This document shows, one piece after another, positions 25,938 to 36,700 of a stretch of DNA of 64,000 nt. The stretch covers positions 79,156 through 143,155 of the forward strand of contig NZ_JAHVAP010000018.1 of assembly GCF_024721155.1 (NCBI RefSeq). Reading direction: 5' to 3'. A program made the translations under genes and the position numbers. Numbering within the stretch: the first letter of the stretch is position 1; every line of letters starts with the position of its first letter. The DNA is from Mucilaginibacter phenanthrenivorans (GTDB lineage: Bacteria > Bacteroidota > Bacteroidia > Sphingobacteriales > Sphingobacteriaceae). The notes under the pieces are model-generated. The model was not told the origin of the DNA, did no database searches, and saw nothing but the letters and a program-made list of their open reading frames with translations.

Positions 25938-28900
25938 TTGAATGCATATACTTTCCATATCACCCCTTATGACCTGGCCTTTCTCGGGGCGATCTTTATT
26001 GGGCTGAATTTTGCCCTGTTGTTGTGGTTCACCAAAAGAATCAACCGGACTGCAAACCGGTTTCTTGGCCTGGCCCTGGCAACTGTTGTTTTGTGGATAG
26101 TTTGGATAGTGGTCATCGATATTGGGATGCGGACGTATTTCCCTCACTGGAGCTGGCTGCCGCTGCAATTTTCGCTTGCGCTTGGCCCCTTGATCTATTT
26201 TTATGTGCTTAAAGTGACCCGGCCGGAATATAAATTCCGGGGGAAAGACCTGCTGCATTTTGGCCCCGCGTTATTGCAGCAGGGTGTATTGATATTGGAG
26301 ATCAGGGAGAGTATTAGAACCGGCGCGGCTACTTATGATACGCTGATATTTCATCAGTTGAACCCGGTATTGCAGTTGTTGACGTTTGTCTCGGTTTCCA
26401 CGTATTTGTATTGGTCCTTCAGGCTGATAGAACGTTTTTACGATCAGTTGAAATTTAATGATGTGAGCGACCGGTACAGGCACGAATTGCAGTGGCTGCA
26501 ACGTTTGCTGATGGGTTGGGGCCTGCTATGGTTATTGTGGATCCCCGTCACGGTAGCAAGTTACTATTACCACTTAGACAGCCATGCTTATTATCCTTTG
26601 TATCTTCTTTTAGCAGTAATGATGATCTGGATTGCGGTGAAGGCTCTTTTCAGGCCGGAAGCCGGAATGGCGGTCCAGGCACTGCCTGTTTTTAAACCAT
26701 TGTCTCCGGCGGCACTGAAGCAAAAGGGGGCCTGGCTCAAGAAGGCCATGGAAACCGGTCTGTATTACCAGGATGCAGAGCTCAGCATAAATTCGCTGGC
26801 CGAAGCGCTGGATCTCCAACCCCGTGAACTGTCGCGGATCATCAATACGGCGCTGGGAAAGAACTTCAATGATTTTGTGAATGAATACCGTGTCAGGGAC
26901 GTGTCCCGTAAAATGCAGGACCCGGCTTATGACCGGTTAACGCTGCTGGGCATAGCCTTCGATGCCGGATTCAATTCTAAATCCACCTTTAACCGCATCT
27001 TCAGGCAAATGACCGGAAAAAGTCCGGCTGAATACAAAAGCGATTTAAAAAAAGAGCGCCCAAGTCGCGATTTGAGACCTTATTCCCGTTCTGCGGCGGT
27101 AATTTCGAACCAGGAAACCAGTCCTAAGTGGTCTTCCGGAAATTTAAACCGCAACTATATGTTTAAAAATTATTTAAAGATCGCCGTACGGCAACTCCGC
27201 AGACAAAAAATGTATGCGGCTATAAAGGTCGGGGGCTTTGCGCTTAGCATTGCGGCCTGTTTGTTAATTGCCTTATATATCCGCAACGAGCTGAGTTATG
27301 ATAAGTCGTACCCTGACGCAAACCGTATTTTCCGCGTAGTAATGGTGTATACTGATAACGGCAATGTTGGCAAAGGCCCGGAATGGCCTGCACCGATGGC
27401 TAAAACACTGAAGAAGGATTTCCCGCAAATTGAGTTTGCCGGCCGCCTGATGCCCAATACCCTGATGGGTGCCGGTACAGCCGAAGTGCGCCGCGCAGAC
27501 CAGGTGCAGAACACCTACGAGGAGGGTATTACCTTTGCCGACCAAAGCATGCTGGATCTATTGAAATTACCCATGGTTTATGGTGATCGCTCCCATGCGC
27601 TGGCTAGTCCGCACACCGTGGTAATTACAAAAAGGAAAGCCGATAAATATTTCCCCGGCCAAAATCCGGTAGGCAAGGTGATGTATTTTAATAACGATAA
27701 TACCCAACCCTATACTATCGGCGGGGTTATAGAAAACTTTCCAACAACCTCGCACCTGCAATACGATTTTTTGGTAACCCTATCGGGGAGGGAGTTTTGG
27801 CAGGGTGAGCAAAATGCCTGGGGGAATTTTAACTATCCCACCTACGTGCTGCTTAAACAGGGCATAGATGGAAAAGCCTTTGAGCGGAAAATGACGGCTG
27901 ACATGGTTAAAAACTATTTCCTGCCGAATATTAGAAAGGGTGGTGCAAAAAGCCCCGAACAGGAAGCTGCCAAAATTCATATAACGCTGCAGCCGGTTAC
28001 CGATATTAATCTTTACTCGTTCGATATCCGGGATGGCCTTCAGCATGGCGATATCCGCTTTATTTGGCTGTTTGGTGGTGTTGCGGCATTTATCCTCATC
28101 ATAGCCTGCATCAATTTTGTAAACCTTGCTACCGCCAAATCAGCCAACAGGGCTAAGGAGGTTGGTTTGCGTAAGGTAGTCGGCTCCAATCGCAGCGGGC
28201 TGATTAAACAGTTTTTAATTGAGTCGCTGCTGTACAGTTGCCTTTCATTTGTTATCGGCCTGTTGCTGGCCCGGCTGTTGTTGCCATATTTTAACTCGCT
28301 TGCCTCCAAATCGTTAACCATGCCGTGGGGCGAGTGGTGGCTGCTGCCGGTTGTGTTGGTTTCGGCTATCGTTGTCGGCGTCGTTGCAGGCTTATATCCG
28401 GCCTTTTACCTGTCCGCCTTTAAACCTGTTCAGGTTTTAAAGGGTACGCTCAGTACCGGCAGCAAAGGCTCATTATTACGCAACAGCCTGGTGGTGTTCC
28501 AGTTTACCGCATCCATTATACTTATCATCGGCACTATGGTTATTTATAACCAGGTACATTACATCCTTAACCAAAAAGTTGGGTTTGATAAGGACCAGGT
28601 GGTAATTGTACAGGGCACAAATACGCTGGGCGATAAAAACATCCGCAGCTTTAAAACCGAGCTGCAAAAGCTGGCGTCGGTAAAAAGCGCGTCCATCAGC
28701 GACTACCTCCCAATTGAAGCCGGGAGCAAACGCAACGGTGATGGTTTTACCATCGAGGGAAGAGAAAAACTCGACGCGCACGTGCAGGGCCAGCTTTGGC
28801 AGATAGACGATACCTACCTTAAAACGTTGGGGATGAAACTGGTGGAGGGGCGTAATTTTTCGTACGATATGTCGGACGATACCGCAGGCAAAACCATCAT

Positions 28901-29597
28901 TATCAACCAAACGATGGCAAAAAAGCTCAACCTTAAACACCCTATTGGCGCTCGCATTTCCAACGGCAATGCAGCTACGGTGATAGGCGTGGTGGCCGAT
29001 TTTAATTATGATTCGATGCACCGCGGAATTGACCCTTTAATATTGCATTTCGGCCTGAGCCCGTCACTGGTTACCATAAAAGTTAGGGGCGGAGACATGA
29101 AAAACGCCCTGCAAGCCATTGCCGCCACCTGGAAGTCATTTGCGCCAAACCAGCCTATCCGCTACACTTTCCTGGACGAAAGCTTTGCCAGCATGTATGC
29201 CGACGTGCAACGCATGGGCCGCATTTTCACCACGTTTGCCATACTGGCTATTATCATCGCTTGTTTGGGCCTTTTCGCGCTGTCGGCGTTTATGGCCGAG
29301 CAACGCAGTAAGGAGATCGGCATCCGCAAGGTGCTGGGCGCTAGCGTGAGTGGCATTACTACATTGTTATCGGTTGATTTTGTAAAGCTGGTAGCCCTGG
29401 CTATCCTTATTGCCACGCCCATTGCATGGTGGGGCATGTATAAATGGCTGCAGGGTTTTGCCTATCACGCACCGGTACAGTGGTGGGTTTTTGCTTTGGC
29501 TGGTTTGGCGGCAATATTGATCGCGTTAATCACTGTTAGCTTTCAATCCATAAAAGCCGCGATTGCAAACCCGGTAAAGAGTCTCCGTTCTGAGTAG
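25938..29597 (+). CDS. Fusion 1: 7TM-AraC regulator joined to MacB/FtsX ABC permease
   Basis: 1219 residues in one unbroken frame. Residues 1-236 contain seven hydrophobic segments; about 262-372 are an AraC-type DNA-binding domain (LSINSLAEALDLQPRELSRI, then FNSKSTFNRIFRQMTG), the layout of known Bacteroidota membrane AraC regulators. After a linker, MFKNYLKIAVRQL at 408 begins a full MacB/FtsX permease: first membrane helix about 428-450, periplasmic MacB domain, FtsX block with NFVNLATAKSANRAKEVGLRK, a second periplasmic part and a final FtsX block (EQRSKEIGIRKVLGAS). No ATPase domain. Topology fits: the HTH would be cytosolic between helix 7 and the permease. The start is TTG 25938, since a stop lies four codons upstream. 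Separate permease translation from ATG 27159 cannot be excluded. Confidence 0.9.
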   Translation: MNAYTFHITPYDLAFLGAIFIGLNFALLLWFTKRINRTANRFLGLALATVVLWIVWIVVIDIGMRTYFPHWSWLPLQFSLALGPLIYFYVLKVTRPEYKFRGKDLLHFGPALLQQGVLILEIRESIRTGAATYDTLIFHQLNPVLQLLTFVSVSTYLYWSFRLIERFYDQLKFNDVSDRYRHELQWLQRLLMGWGLLWLLWIPVTVASYYYHLDSHAYYPLYLLLAVMMIWIAVKALFRPEAGMAVQALPVFKPLSPAALKQKGAWLKKAMETGLYYQDAELSINSLAEALDLQPRELSRIINTALGKNFNDFVNEYRVRDVSRKMQDPAYDRLTLLGIAFDAGFNSKSTFNRIFRQMTGKSPAEYKSDLKKERPSRDLRPYSRSAAVISNQETSPKWSSGNLNRNYMFKNYLKIAVRQLRRQKMYAAIKVGGFALSIAACLLIALYIRNELSYDKSYPDANRIFRVVMVYTDNGNVGKGPEWPAPMAKTLKKDFPQIEFAGRLMPNTLMGAGTAEVRRADQVQNTYEEGITFADQSMLDLLKLPMVYGDRSHALASPHTVVITKRKADKYFPGQNPVGKVMYFNNDNTQPYTIGGVIENFPTTSHLQYDFLVTLSGREFWQGEQNAWGNFNYPTYVLLKQGIDGKAFERKMTADMVKNYFLPNIRKGGAKSPEQEAAKIHITLQPVTDINLYSFDIRDGLQHGDIRFIWLFGGVAAFILIIACINFVNLATAKSANRAKEVGLRKVVGSNRSGLIKQFLIESLLYSCLSFVIGLLLARLLLPYFNSLASKSLTMPWGEWWLLPVVLVSAIVVGVVAGLYPAFYLSAFKPVQVLKGTLSTGSKGSLLRNSLVVFQFTASIILIIGTMVIYNQVHYILNQKVGFDKDQVVIVQGTNTLGDKNIRSFKTELQKLASVKSASISDYLPIEAGSKRNGDGFTIEGREKLDAHVQGQLWQIDDTYLKTLGMKLVEGRNFSYDMSDDTAGKTIIINQTMAKKLNLKHPIGARISNGNAATVIGVVADFNYDSMHRGIDPLILHFGLSPSLVTIKVRGGDMKNALQAIAATWKSFAPNQPIRYTFLDESFASMYADVQRMGRIFTTFAILAIIIACLGLFALSAFMAEQRSKEIGIRKVLGASVSGITTLLSVDFVKLVALAILIATPIAWWGMYKWLQGFAYHAPVQWWVFALAGLAAILIALITVSFQSIKAAIANPVKSLRSE

Positions 29598-29715
29598 TGA
29601 TTAGAGGTTAGAGACCGGAGATTAGAGATTAGGAAGATAAATGCGGTATGGCAGCACAGGTAACTTCCATAAAGAGCTTAGGTCTGTAAGTGAGATCTGG
29701 GATTTAGTTGAGAAG

Positions 29716-29747
29716 GCGCTCCGGGGTGAGATCCGGAGCGCATTTTT
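29716..29747 (+). terminator. Terminator after fusion gene 1
   Basis: A 9-bp perfect stem GCGCTCCGG / CCGGAGCGC with an 8-base loop is followed by ATTTTT. A near copy follows fusion gene 3. Confidence 0.85.
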
Positions 29748-29877
29748 ATATCCTGGTCAAAGCTGTCCACAAAGGCGATACCATTCGCAAACCACAACCG
29801 CACACTACGCCGTCCGCTTTTATTACAATAAACATTTCAAATATTTTATAATGTTTTCTTTATCAGTGTGTTATTGA

Positions 29878-29893
29878 TTTGGAACGGCGATTG
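29878..29893 (+). promoter_or_regulatory. Shared 16-bp element upstream of fusion gene 2
   Basis: TTTGGAACGGCGATTG, 15 bases before the TTG start; identical to the copy before fusion 3. Confidence 0.5.
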
Positions 29894-29908
29894 TAGCACC
29901 TGTCCTGC

Positions 29909-32900
29909 TTGAATCCATATACATTACATATCAACCTTTATGACCTGGCCTTCCTGGGAACGATCTTTATCGGGTTGACTTTTGCCTTGCAATTGTGGTT
30001 CACCAAAAGGACTAACCGGGCCGCAAACCGGTTTTTGGCCCTGGCATTGGTTATTATCATGCTGTGGATAGCCAGAATATTGGGCATCGACACCGGGCTG
30101 TCGGCTTACCTTCCTCACTGGAGCTGGCTGCCGCTGCAATTTTCGCTGGTTCTTGGCCCGCTGATCTATTTTTATGTGCTTAAAGTGACCCGGCCGGAAT
30201 ATAAACTGCGCCTAAAAGATCTGCTGCATTTTGGCCCCTTACTGTTGCAGCAGGGTGTATTGATATTGGAGATCAGGGAGAGCATAAGGACAGGCGGGGC
30301 TACTTATGATACACTGACTTTTCATCAGATGAACCCGGTTTTGCAATTACTGGCGTTTATTTCAGTCGTCACCTATTTGTATTGGTCCTTCAGGCTGATA
30401 GACCGCTTTTACCAACAGCTGAAATTTAATGATGTGAGTGATCGGTACAGGTACGAATTGCGCTGGCTGCAGCGCTTACTGATGTCGCTCGGCCTGTTAT
30501 TGTTATTATGGATCCCTTATACCGCTGTGGATTATTTTTATTACCGTGGACAATTAGGGATCCATGCTTATTATCCCTTGTATCTCTTTTTAGCAATAAT
30601 GATGATCAGGATAGCGGCTGCGGCTCATTCAAAGCCTGAAATAGCATCGCCATTTCAGGCAGTTCCGGTTTCAAAACCAACGATCCCGGCGGAGGTGAAG
30701 CAAAGGGGTATTTGGCTGAAGAAGGCCATGGAAGCGAGCCTGTTTTACCGGGACGCGGAACTAAGTTTGGGCTCACTTGCCGAAAAGCTGGACATTCATC
30801 CCCATGAGCTATCACGAATCATTAATATCGCGCTCAAAAAAAACTTTAATGATTTTGTTAATGAATACCGCATCCGCGAGGTAGCCCAAAAAATGCAGGA
30901 CCCGGCCTACGACCGGCTAACGCTGCTGGGCATCGCCTACGATGCGGGCTTCAATTCAAAATCAACCTTTAACCGCACCTTCAGGCAAATGACCGGGATT
31001 AGCCCGGCGGAATACAAAAGCGACCTGAAAAAAGAGCGCCCAAGTTATCATTTGAGACCTTATTCCCGTTTTGCGGCGGTAATTTCGAATCAGGAAACCA
31101 CTCCTAAGTGGTCTTCCGGAAATTTAAACCGCAATTATATGTTTAAAAACTATTTTAAAATTGCATGGCGGAATATCGTTCGCCATCAAAGCTATTCTGC
31201 CATTAACGTGGCCGGGCTGATTGTTGGGATTGCAGCCAGCCTGCTTATATTTGTAGTTGTTCAATATGAATTGAGCTTTGATACCTATCAGCCGGGTTAT
31301 AAAAGCACCTACCGCATTGTTACAAAAAAAGTCCGGGAAGGCAACATCAGGTATAGTGCCGGTATATCTACACCGGCTGTAGACGCCTTTCGCCTTTATT
31401 TTCCACAAGCCACCGTTGCCGGTATCAATGCCATTTATGGCAGCCAAATTGTAGCTGTCAAGGGCAACCCGGCCAGCGATAAAAAATTTGTAGAAAACGC
31501 CGGCATCATGTTTGCCGAGCCGCAGTTGTTCGATATTTTTTCAGCAAAGTGGCTCGCCGGCAGACCCTCTGCTTTAAAAGATCCCAATATGGTGGTTATA
31601 GACGAAAGCAGCGCAATAAAATATTTTGGCGATTGGCAATCCGCTATGGGCAAAACACTCAGGATGGACAACCTGGTAACGCTGAAGGTAGCAGGAGTAA
31701 TTATGGATGCACCTGTAAATACCGATCTTCCGTTAAAGGTACTGGTTTCCTATATCACCTGGAAACAAAATGCGAAAGCTTATAATTACGCTCACACCTG
31801 GGACGAAACCAGCAGCGACTGCCAGGTCTACATAAAATTTCCTGCAAATGTATTGCAAAGCACCATCGACAGGCAAATGCTTAGCTTTTCGGCCAAACAA
31901 TTTGATAATAACAAACGCACTGCCCGGAGGAGATATGCGATAGCACAACCCTTACCGGAGCTCCATTTCGATACCAATTTTGGAGGTACGCTGGGCGATC
32001 ATATAACCAGCAGGGCAACCCTGCGCACTTTGTCGCTTATCGCAGTACTCATCATCATTATGGCGTCAATCAATTTTATTAATCTTTCAACGGCCCAATC
32101 CGTGGGCCGGTCGAAGGAGGTAGGGATCCGCAAAGTGCTTGGCAGTAGTCGAGGGCAATTGATGGGCCTGGTGATGTGCGAAACAGCCATTATTGTACTG
32201 TTGTCCGCGGGACTAGCAGTATGTGTGGCCGAACTGGCTTTGCCCTTACTCAAAAACATTGCCAGCGTACCTGATACCATAGGCCTGTTCAATCCCGGCA
32301 TATTGTTTTGCCTGGCTTGCGTAATATGCGCAGTGGTACTGCTTTCGGGGGTATATCCGGCACTCATCGTATCAGGGTTTAAACCTATCCAGGCGTTAAA
32401 AAATAAAATCAGTTCCACAGCCGTCGGCGGTATATCGCTCCGCCGGGTGCTGGTAATTACCCAGTTTGCTATCTCCCAATTGTTGATTATCGGAACGGCC
32501 ATAGCCGTTAAACAAATGGATTTTGTAAACAACGCCGACCTTGGCTTTAATAAAGATGCGGTGCTGGCCATACCATGCCCTACCGATAGCGTCGGCTTAT
32601 TGCGCCTGAATAGCTTTAAACAACAGGTACTCGCGTTGCCCGGTGTAAGGGCGGCCAGCTTTTCGGCTGATGTGCCATCGTCAATGCACAACAATTCAAG
32701 TAATTTTTTCTTCAATCATTCAGAAAAAGATCCTGGCTTTGATATCTTTATGAAAGTAGCCGATGCAGATTACTTTAAAACTTTCGGCCTCAGGTTTATA
32801 GCGGGCAAAGGCTATGAACCCAGCGACACCGCACGGCAGTTGGTTGTTAACGAAACCTTTATACACAAACTCGGTATTAAACGCGCGGAAGACGCTTTGG

Positions 32901-33559
32901 GCAAAACCATCACCTTCGACAATTACGCAAACCTGCCTATAGTTGGCGTAGTAGCCGATTTTAAAACCAACTCCATGCGCGAGGAAATTAAACCCCTGGT
33001 GATATACCCCGCCAAAAAATCCGAACAGGAAATAGCTGTAAAAATTGAAGGCCAAAAGCTGACAAAGACAGCTGCTGCAGTACAAAACCTTTGGAAAAAC
33101 AACTATCCTGAATACGTCTACACAGGTTTTTTTGTTGATGATAGCATAGCAAAATTTTATAAACAGGAAAACCAGCTGGAGCAGATCTACAAAATATTTG
33201 CGCTGATTGCCATTTTCATTTCCTGCCTTGGTTTGTACGGACTGGTTTCGTTTATGGCGGTGCAGCGTACCCGGGAGGTAGGTATCCGAAAAGTTTTAGG
33301 CGCATCTGTAGGGAGCATTGTTTATTTGTTCTCAAAAGAGTTTATAGCGCTTATTGCGCTCGCATTTGCAATTGGCGCGCCCGCTGCCTGGTACCTGATG
33401 AACGGATGGCTGCAAACGTTCGCCTATCGTATTTCGCCGGGTGTATGGGTTTTTGTGGCCGCTATTGCAACCTCGTTATTAATAGGTTGGGCTACGGTAG
33501 GTTATAAAGCTGTAAGGGCCGCACTGGCAAACCCGGTGAATAGTTTGAGGAGCGAGTAA
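29909..33559 (+). CDS. Fusion 2: 7TM-AraC regulator joined to a different MacB/FtsX permease
   Basis: 1216 residues, same plan as fusion 1. The AraC half (1 to about 375) is very like fusion 1, including FNSKSTFNRTFRQMTG. The linker is almost the same at DNA level (31100-31150 against 27120-27170). The permease half from MFKNYFKIAWRNI (ATG 31139) is clearly of another subgroup: its core reads NFINLSTAQSVGRSKEVGIRK, and the periplasmic parts differ from the other copies. The last FtsX block has VQRTREVGIRKVLGAS and the end is NPVNSLRSE. TTG 29909 is the start, at the same place as in the paralogues. Terminator upstream and its own shared element suggest independent transcription. No ATP-binding partner gene is nearby, so the ATPase must be encoded elsewhere. 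Confidence 0.9.
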   Translation: MNPYTLHINLYDLAFLGTIFIGLTFALQLWFTKRTNRAANRFLALALVIIMLWIARILGIDTGLSAYLPHWSWLPLQFSLVLGPLIYFYVLKVTRPEYKLRLKDLLHFGPLLLQQGVLILEIRESIRTGGATYDTLTFHQMNPVLQLLAFISVVTYLYWSFRLIDRFYQQLKFNDVSDRYRYELRWLQRLLMSLGLLLLLWIPYTAVDYFYYRGQLGIHAYYPLYLFLAIMMIRIAAAAHSKPEIASPFQAVPVSKPTIPAEVKQRGIWLKKAMEASLFYRDAELSLGSLAEKLDIHPHELSRIINIALKKNFNDFVNEYRIREVAQKMQDPAYDRLTLLGIAYDAGFNSKSTFNRTFRQMTGISPAEYKSDLKKERPSYHLRPYSRFAAVISNQETTPKWSSGNLNRNYMFKNYFKIAWRNIVRHQSYSAINVAGLIVGIAASLLIFVVVQYELSFDTYQPGYKSTYRIVTKKVREGNIRYSAGISTPAVDAFRLYFPQATVAGINAIYGSQIVAVKGNPASDKKFVENAGIMFAEPQLFDIFSAKWLAGRPSALKDPNMVVIDESSAIKYFGDWQSAMGKTLRMDNLVTLKVAGVIMDAPVNTDLPLKVLVSYITWKQNAKAYNYAHTWDETSSDCQVYIKFPANVLQSTIDRQMLSFSAKQFDNNKRTARRRYAIAQPLPELHFDTNFGGTLGDHITSRATLRTLSLIAVLIIIMASINFINLSTAQSVGRSKEVGIRKVLGSSRGQLMGLVMCETAIIVLLSAGLAVCVAELALPLLKNIASVPDTIGLFNPGILFCLACVICAVVLLSGVYPALIVSGFKPIQALKNKISSTAVGGISLRRVLVITQFAISQLLIIGTAIAVKQMDFVNNADLGFNKDAVLAIPCPTDSVGLLRLNSFKQQVLALPGVRAASFSADVPSSMHNNSSNFFFNHSEKDPGFDIFMKVADADYFKTFGLRFIAGKGYEPSDTARQLVVNETFIHKLGIKRAEDALGKTITFDNYANLPIVGVVADFKTNSMREEIKPLVIYPAKKSEQEIAVKIEGQKLTKTAAAVQNLWKNNYPEYVYTGFFVDDSIAKFYKQENQLEQIYKIFALIAIFISCLGLYGLVSFMAVQRTREVGIRKVLGASVGSIVYLFSKEFIALIALAFAIGAPAAWYLMNGWLQTFAYRISPGVWVFVAAIATSLLIGWATVGYKAVRAALANPVNSLRSE

Positions 33560-33682
33560 GCAGTTTTCAATGGCAGTTGAGTTCTTGTGTGCAATTCAAA
33601 ACCGAACGGCCTGATGTTCAATATCGTTACAATGATTGGTGTAAATTAGGATGCAATTCATTATATAACAGTGAGTTGGAAA

Positions 33683-33698
33683 TTTGGAACGGCGATTG
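33683..33698 (+). promoter_or_regulatory. Shared 16-bp element upstream of fusion gene 3
   Basis: TTTGGAACGGCGATTG, 14 bases before TTG 33713. If the GTG at 33671 were the start, this element would be coding, which argues against that start. Confidence 0.5.
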
Positions 33699-33712
33699 AG
33701 GCAGTTGCTTAC

Positions 33713-36700
33713 TTGAATCCATATACATTCCATATTAGCTTTAGCCTGTATGACCTGGCCCTCCTGGGAACGATCTTTATCGGGTTGACTTTTGCCCTGC
33801 AATTGTGGTTTACCAAAAGGATAAATCAGGCTGCAAACCGGTTTCTGGCCCTTGCCCTGGCAACTGTGGTTTTGTGGATGGCCAGCGTGTTGGGTATTGA
33901 CGTCCGGTTGGGCACCTGGTTTTCACGCTGGAGCTGGCTGCCGCTGCAATTTTTGCTGACGCTTGGTCCCCTCATTTATTTCTATGTGCTTAAAATTACC
34001 CGGCCGCAATATAAGTTCCGGTGGAAGGATTTGCTGCATTTCAGCCCCTTGCTGCTTGAACTAGGTGCATTGGTATTGCAAATTATGGAAAGTATAAGGA
34101 CAGGCGTGGCTACTTATGATACGCTAACCTTTCATCAGTTGGACCCGGTTTTACAATTACTGACGTTTATTTCGGTCGTCACCTATTTGTATTGGTCTTT
34201 CAGTCTAATAAACACCTTTTACAAACAGCTGAAATTTAACGACGTGAGTGACAGGTACCGGTATGAATTGCGATGGCTGCATCGCTTATTGATGGGTTTC
34301 GGCCTGATGTGGCTATTATGGATCCCTTATACCGCGGTGGACTATTTTTATTATCATCACCAATTAGGGGCCCATGCTTATTATCCTTTATATCTGCTTT
34401 TGACGATAATGATGATCCGGATTGCGGCCCAGACTCTTTTCAGGCCGGAAGCCGCCATGGCGACCCAATCAACCTATGTTTCAAAACCAAAGCTACCGGC
34501 TGAATTAAAGCAAAAAGGTATTTGGCTGAAGATGATCGTCAAAGCCAATCTGTATTACCAGGATCCGGAATTAAGCCTAAGCTCACTTTCTGAAAAGCTT
34601 GCGTTGACTCCACATGAACTATCCCGCATCATCAATACCGCGCTCAAAAAAAGCTTCAACGATTTCATTAATGAATATCGCGTTGCTGACGTTGTTCAGA
34701 AAATGCAGGACCCTGCTTATGATCATATCACCATGCTGGGGATTGCATTTGATTCGGGATTCAATTCCAAAACCACTTTTAACCGGACTTTCAAACAAAT
34801 GACCGGGAAAAACCCGGCAGAATATAAAAGCGATCTGAAAAAAGAAGGTCCATCTTATAACTTGGGGCGCTATACGCAGTTTGCACCGGTAATTTCGTAT
34901 CAACAAGCCACTCCTGGGTGGGTTTACGAAAAATCAAACCGCAATTTTATGTTAAAAAATTATTTCAAAATCGCGTTTCGCAGCCTTAAAAAAAACAAGA
35001 TGCATTCCCTGCTTAATATTACTGGCTTATCGGCAGGAATGGCGGTAACGCTGTTGATCGGGCTTTGGATCAATACTGAATTGTCGTTTGACAAGTATCA
35101 CCGGAATTTTAACAGCATTGCCCAGGTAATGCAGAACCAGACCTTTAGCGGTGAGACATCAACACAACCTACCATTCCCATGCCGCTTGGCGAGGAATTG
35201 CGAACAAGCTATGGGCGTGAATTCAAAAAGGTAGTAATGTCATCGAACACCGCAAAGCACCTGGTAGCGGCGGGTAACAAGCATTTTGTAAAAACCGGGA
35301 ATTACATGGAGGCGGAGGCACCTTCTTTATTCTCGTTGCAGATGCTGAGCGGGTTGGGCAACGGTTTGAAAGATCCCCGTTCCATTCTGCTATCACATTC
35401 AGTTGCAACAGCCATTTTTGGCAATGCAGATCCTATAAACAAACTCATAAAATTTGATGATACCGCGAGCCTTAAAGTCACAGGTGTTTATGAAGACCTG
35501 CCAGTGAATACTACCCTGCACGATCTTGAATTTATTGTACCATGGGAGTTACAGGGTAAGCTGGTGAAGGACAATATCCAAAACTGGGACAATAACGGAT
35601 GGAAAATATATGTGCAGATGGCAGATGGTGCTGATATCAATAAGGCCTCGGCAAAAATCAAGGATTCAAAATATGTAAAATCGGATAATGCCGAGCGGAA
35701 GTTTAAACCAGTTATTTTCCTTCAGCCGATGAGTAAATGGCATTTATATGCTGAATTTAAGGGCGGGATAAACGTGGGCGGCCGGATCCAATATATATGG
35801 CTTTTTGGTACAATCGGGCTGTTTGTACTACTGCTGGCCTGCATCAATTTTATGAACCTGGCAACTGCCAAAAGCGAGAAACGGGCCAAAGAGGTGGGGA
35901 TCAGAAAGGCCATTGGATCCCTGCGGAAGCAGCTGATCTACCAATTTTTCAGTGAATCATTGCTGATGGCGTTTATGGCTTTCACGCTGTCTTTGCTGTT
36001 GGTAGTCCTGGCTCTTCCACTGTTTAATGATGTGGCAGGCGCAAATATGAACCTACCTCTTAAGAACCCTTTGTTTTGGGCTGCCGGGCTTGGCTTTACC
36101 CTTGTTGCAGGTTTGATAGCCGGCAGTTACCCGGCGTTTTATCTTTCGTCTTTTAAACCGGTAAAAGTATTAAAAGGCACTTACAAAGCCGGTCGGCTGG
36201 CTACTGTGCCGCGGAAAGTGCTGGTGGTTTTGCAGTTTACCGTATCGATAGCGATCATCATCAGCACTATTGTCGTTTTTCGGCAGATACAATTTGCGAA
36301 AGACCGCCCGGTAGGTTACAATAGGGAGGGATTAATCACTGTTGAGACTCTTACTCCTAATATTTACGATCATTTCGATGCTTTTCACAACGATCTGGTC
36401 AATACGGGCGCGGTATCGGACGTTGCCTGGTCGACTACGCCCGTAACTGAGACGAACAATTCTCAATCTAATTTTGACTGGGAGGGAAGGGATAAAACCG
36501 GCACGCAAAACTTTGCAACGGTAGGTGTTTCTAAAGAATATGGACGGACAATTGGCTGGCAGTTTATAGATGGCAGAGATTACAGATCAGGAACGGGAGG
36601 AACTGACGGGTTTGGCTTCGTAATAAATGAGGCTGCAGCTAAAATGATGGGCTTTAAAAATCCTGTTGGTGAAACGATACACTGGTATGGTTATAATTTT

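Larger units (their letters stand above)
29598..29908. other. Spacer between fusion genes 1 and 2
   Basis: 311 bases. It holds a terminator (29716-29747) and the shared upstream element of fusion 2. The first 150 bases resemble the stretch after fusion 3 (37328-37480), so the 3' flank was duplicated along with the gene. A short repeat TTAGAGGTTAGAGACCGGAG follows the stop. Confidence 0.7.

Noticed and set aside
25938..27159. AraC regulator and permease as two separate genes joined by sequencing error
   Set aside because: Three paralogues in a row show the same unbroken frame and a conserved linker, so an error is very unlikely.
31999..32715. Minus-strand frame of 238 codons opposite fusion gene 2
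   Set aside because: It is antisense to a clear FtsX permease domain and has no recognisable features.
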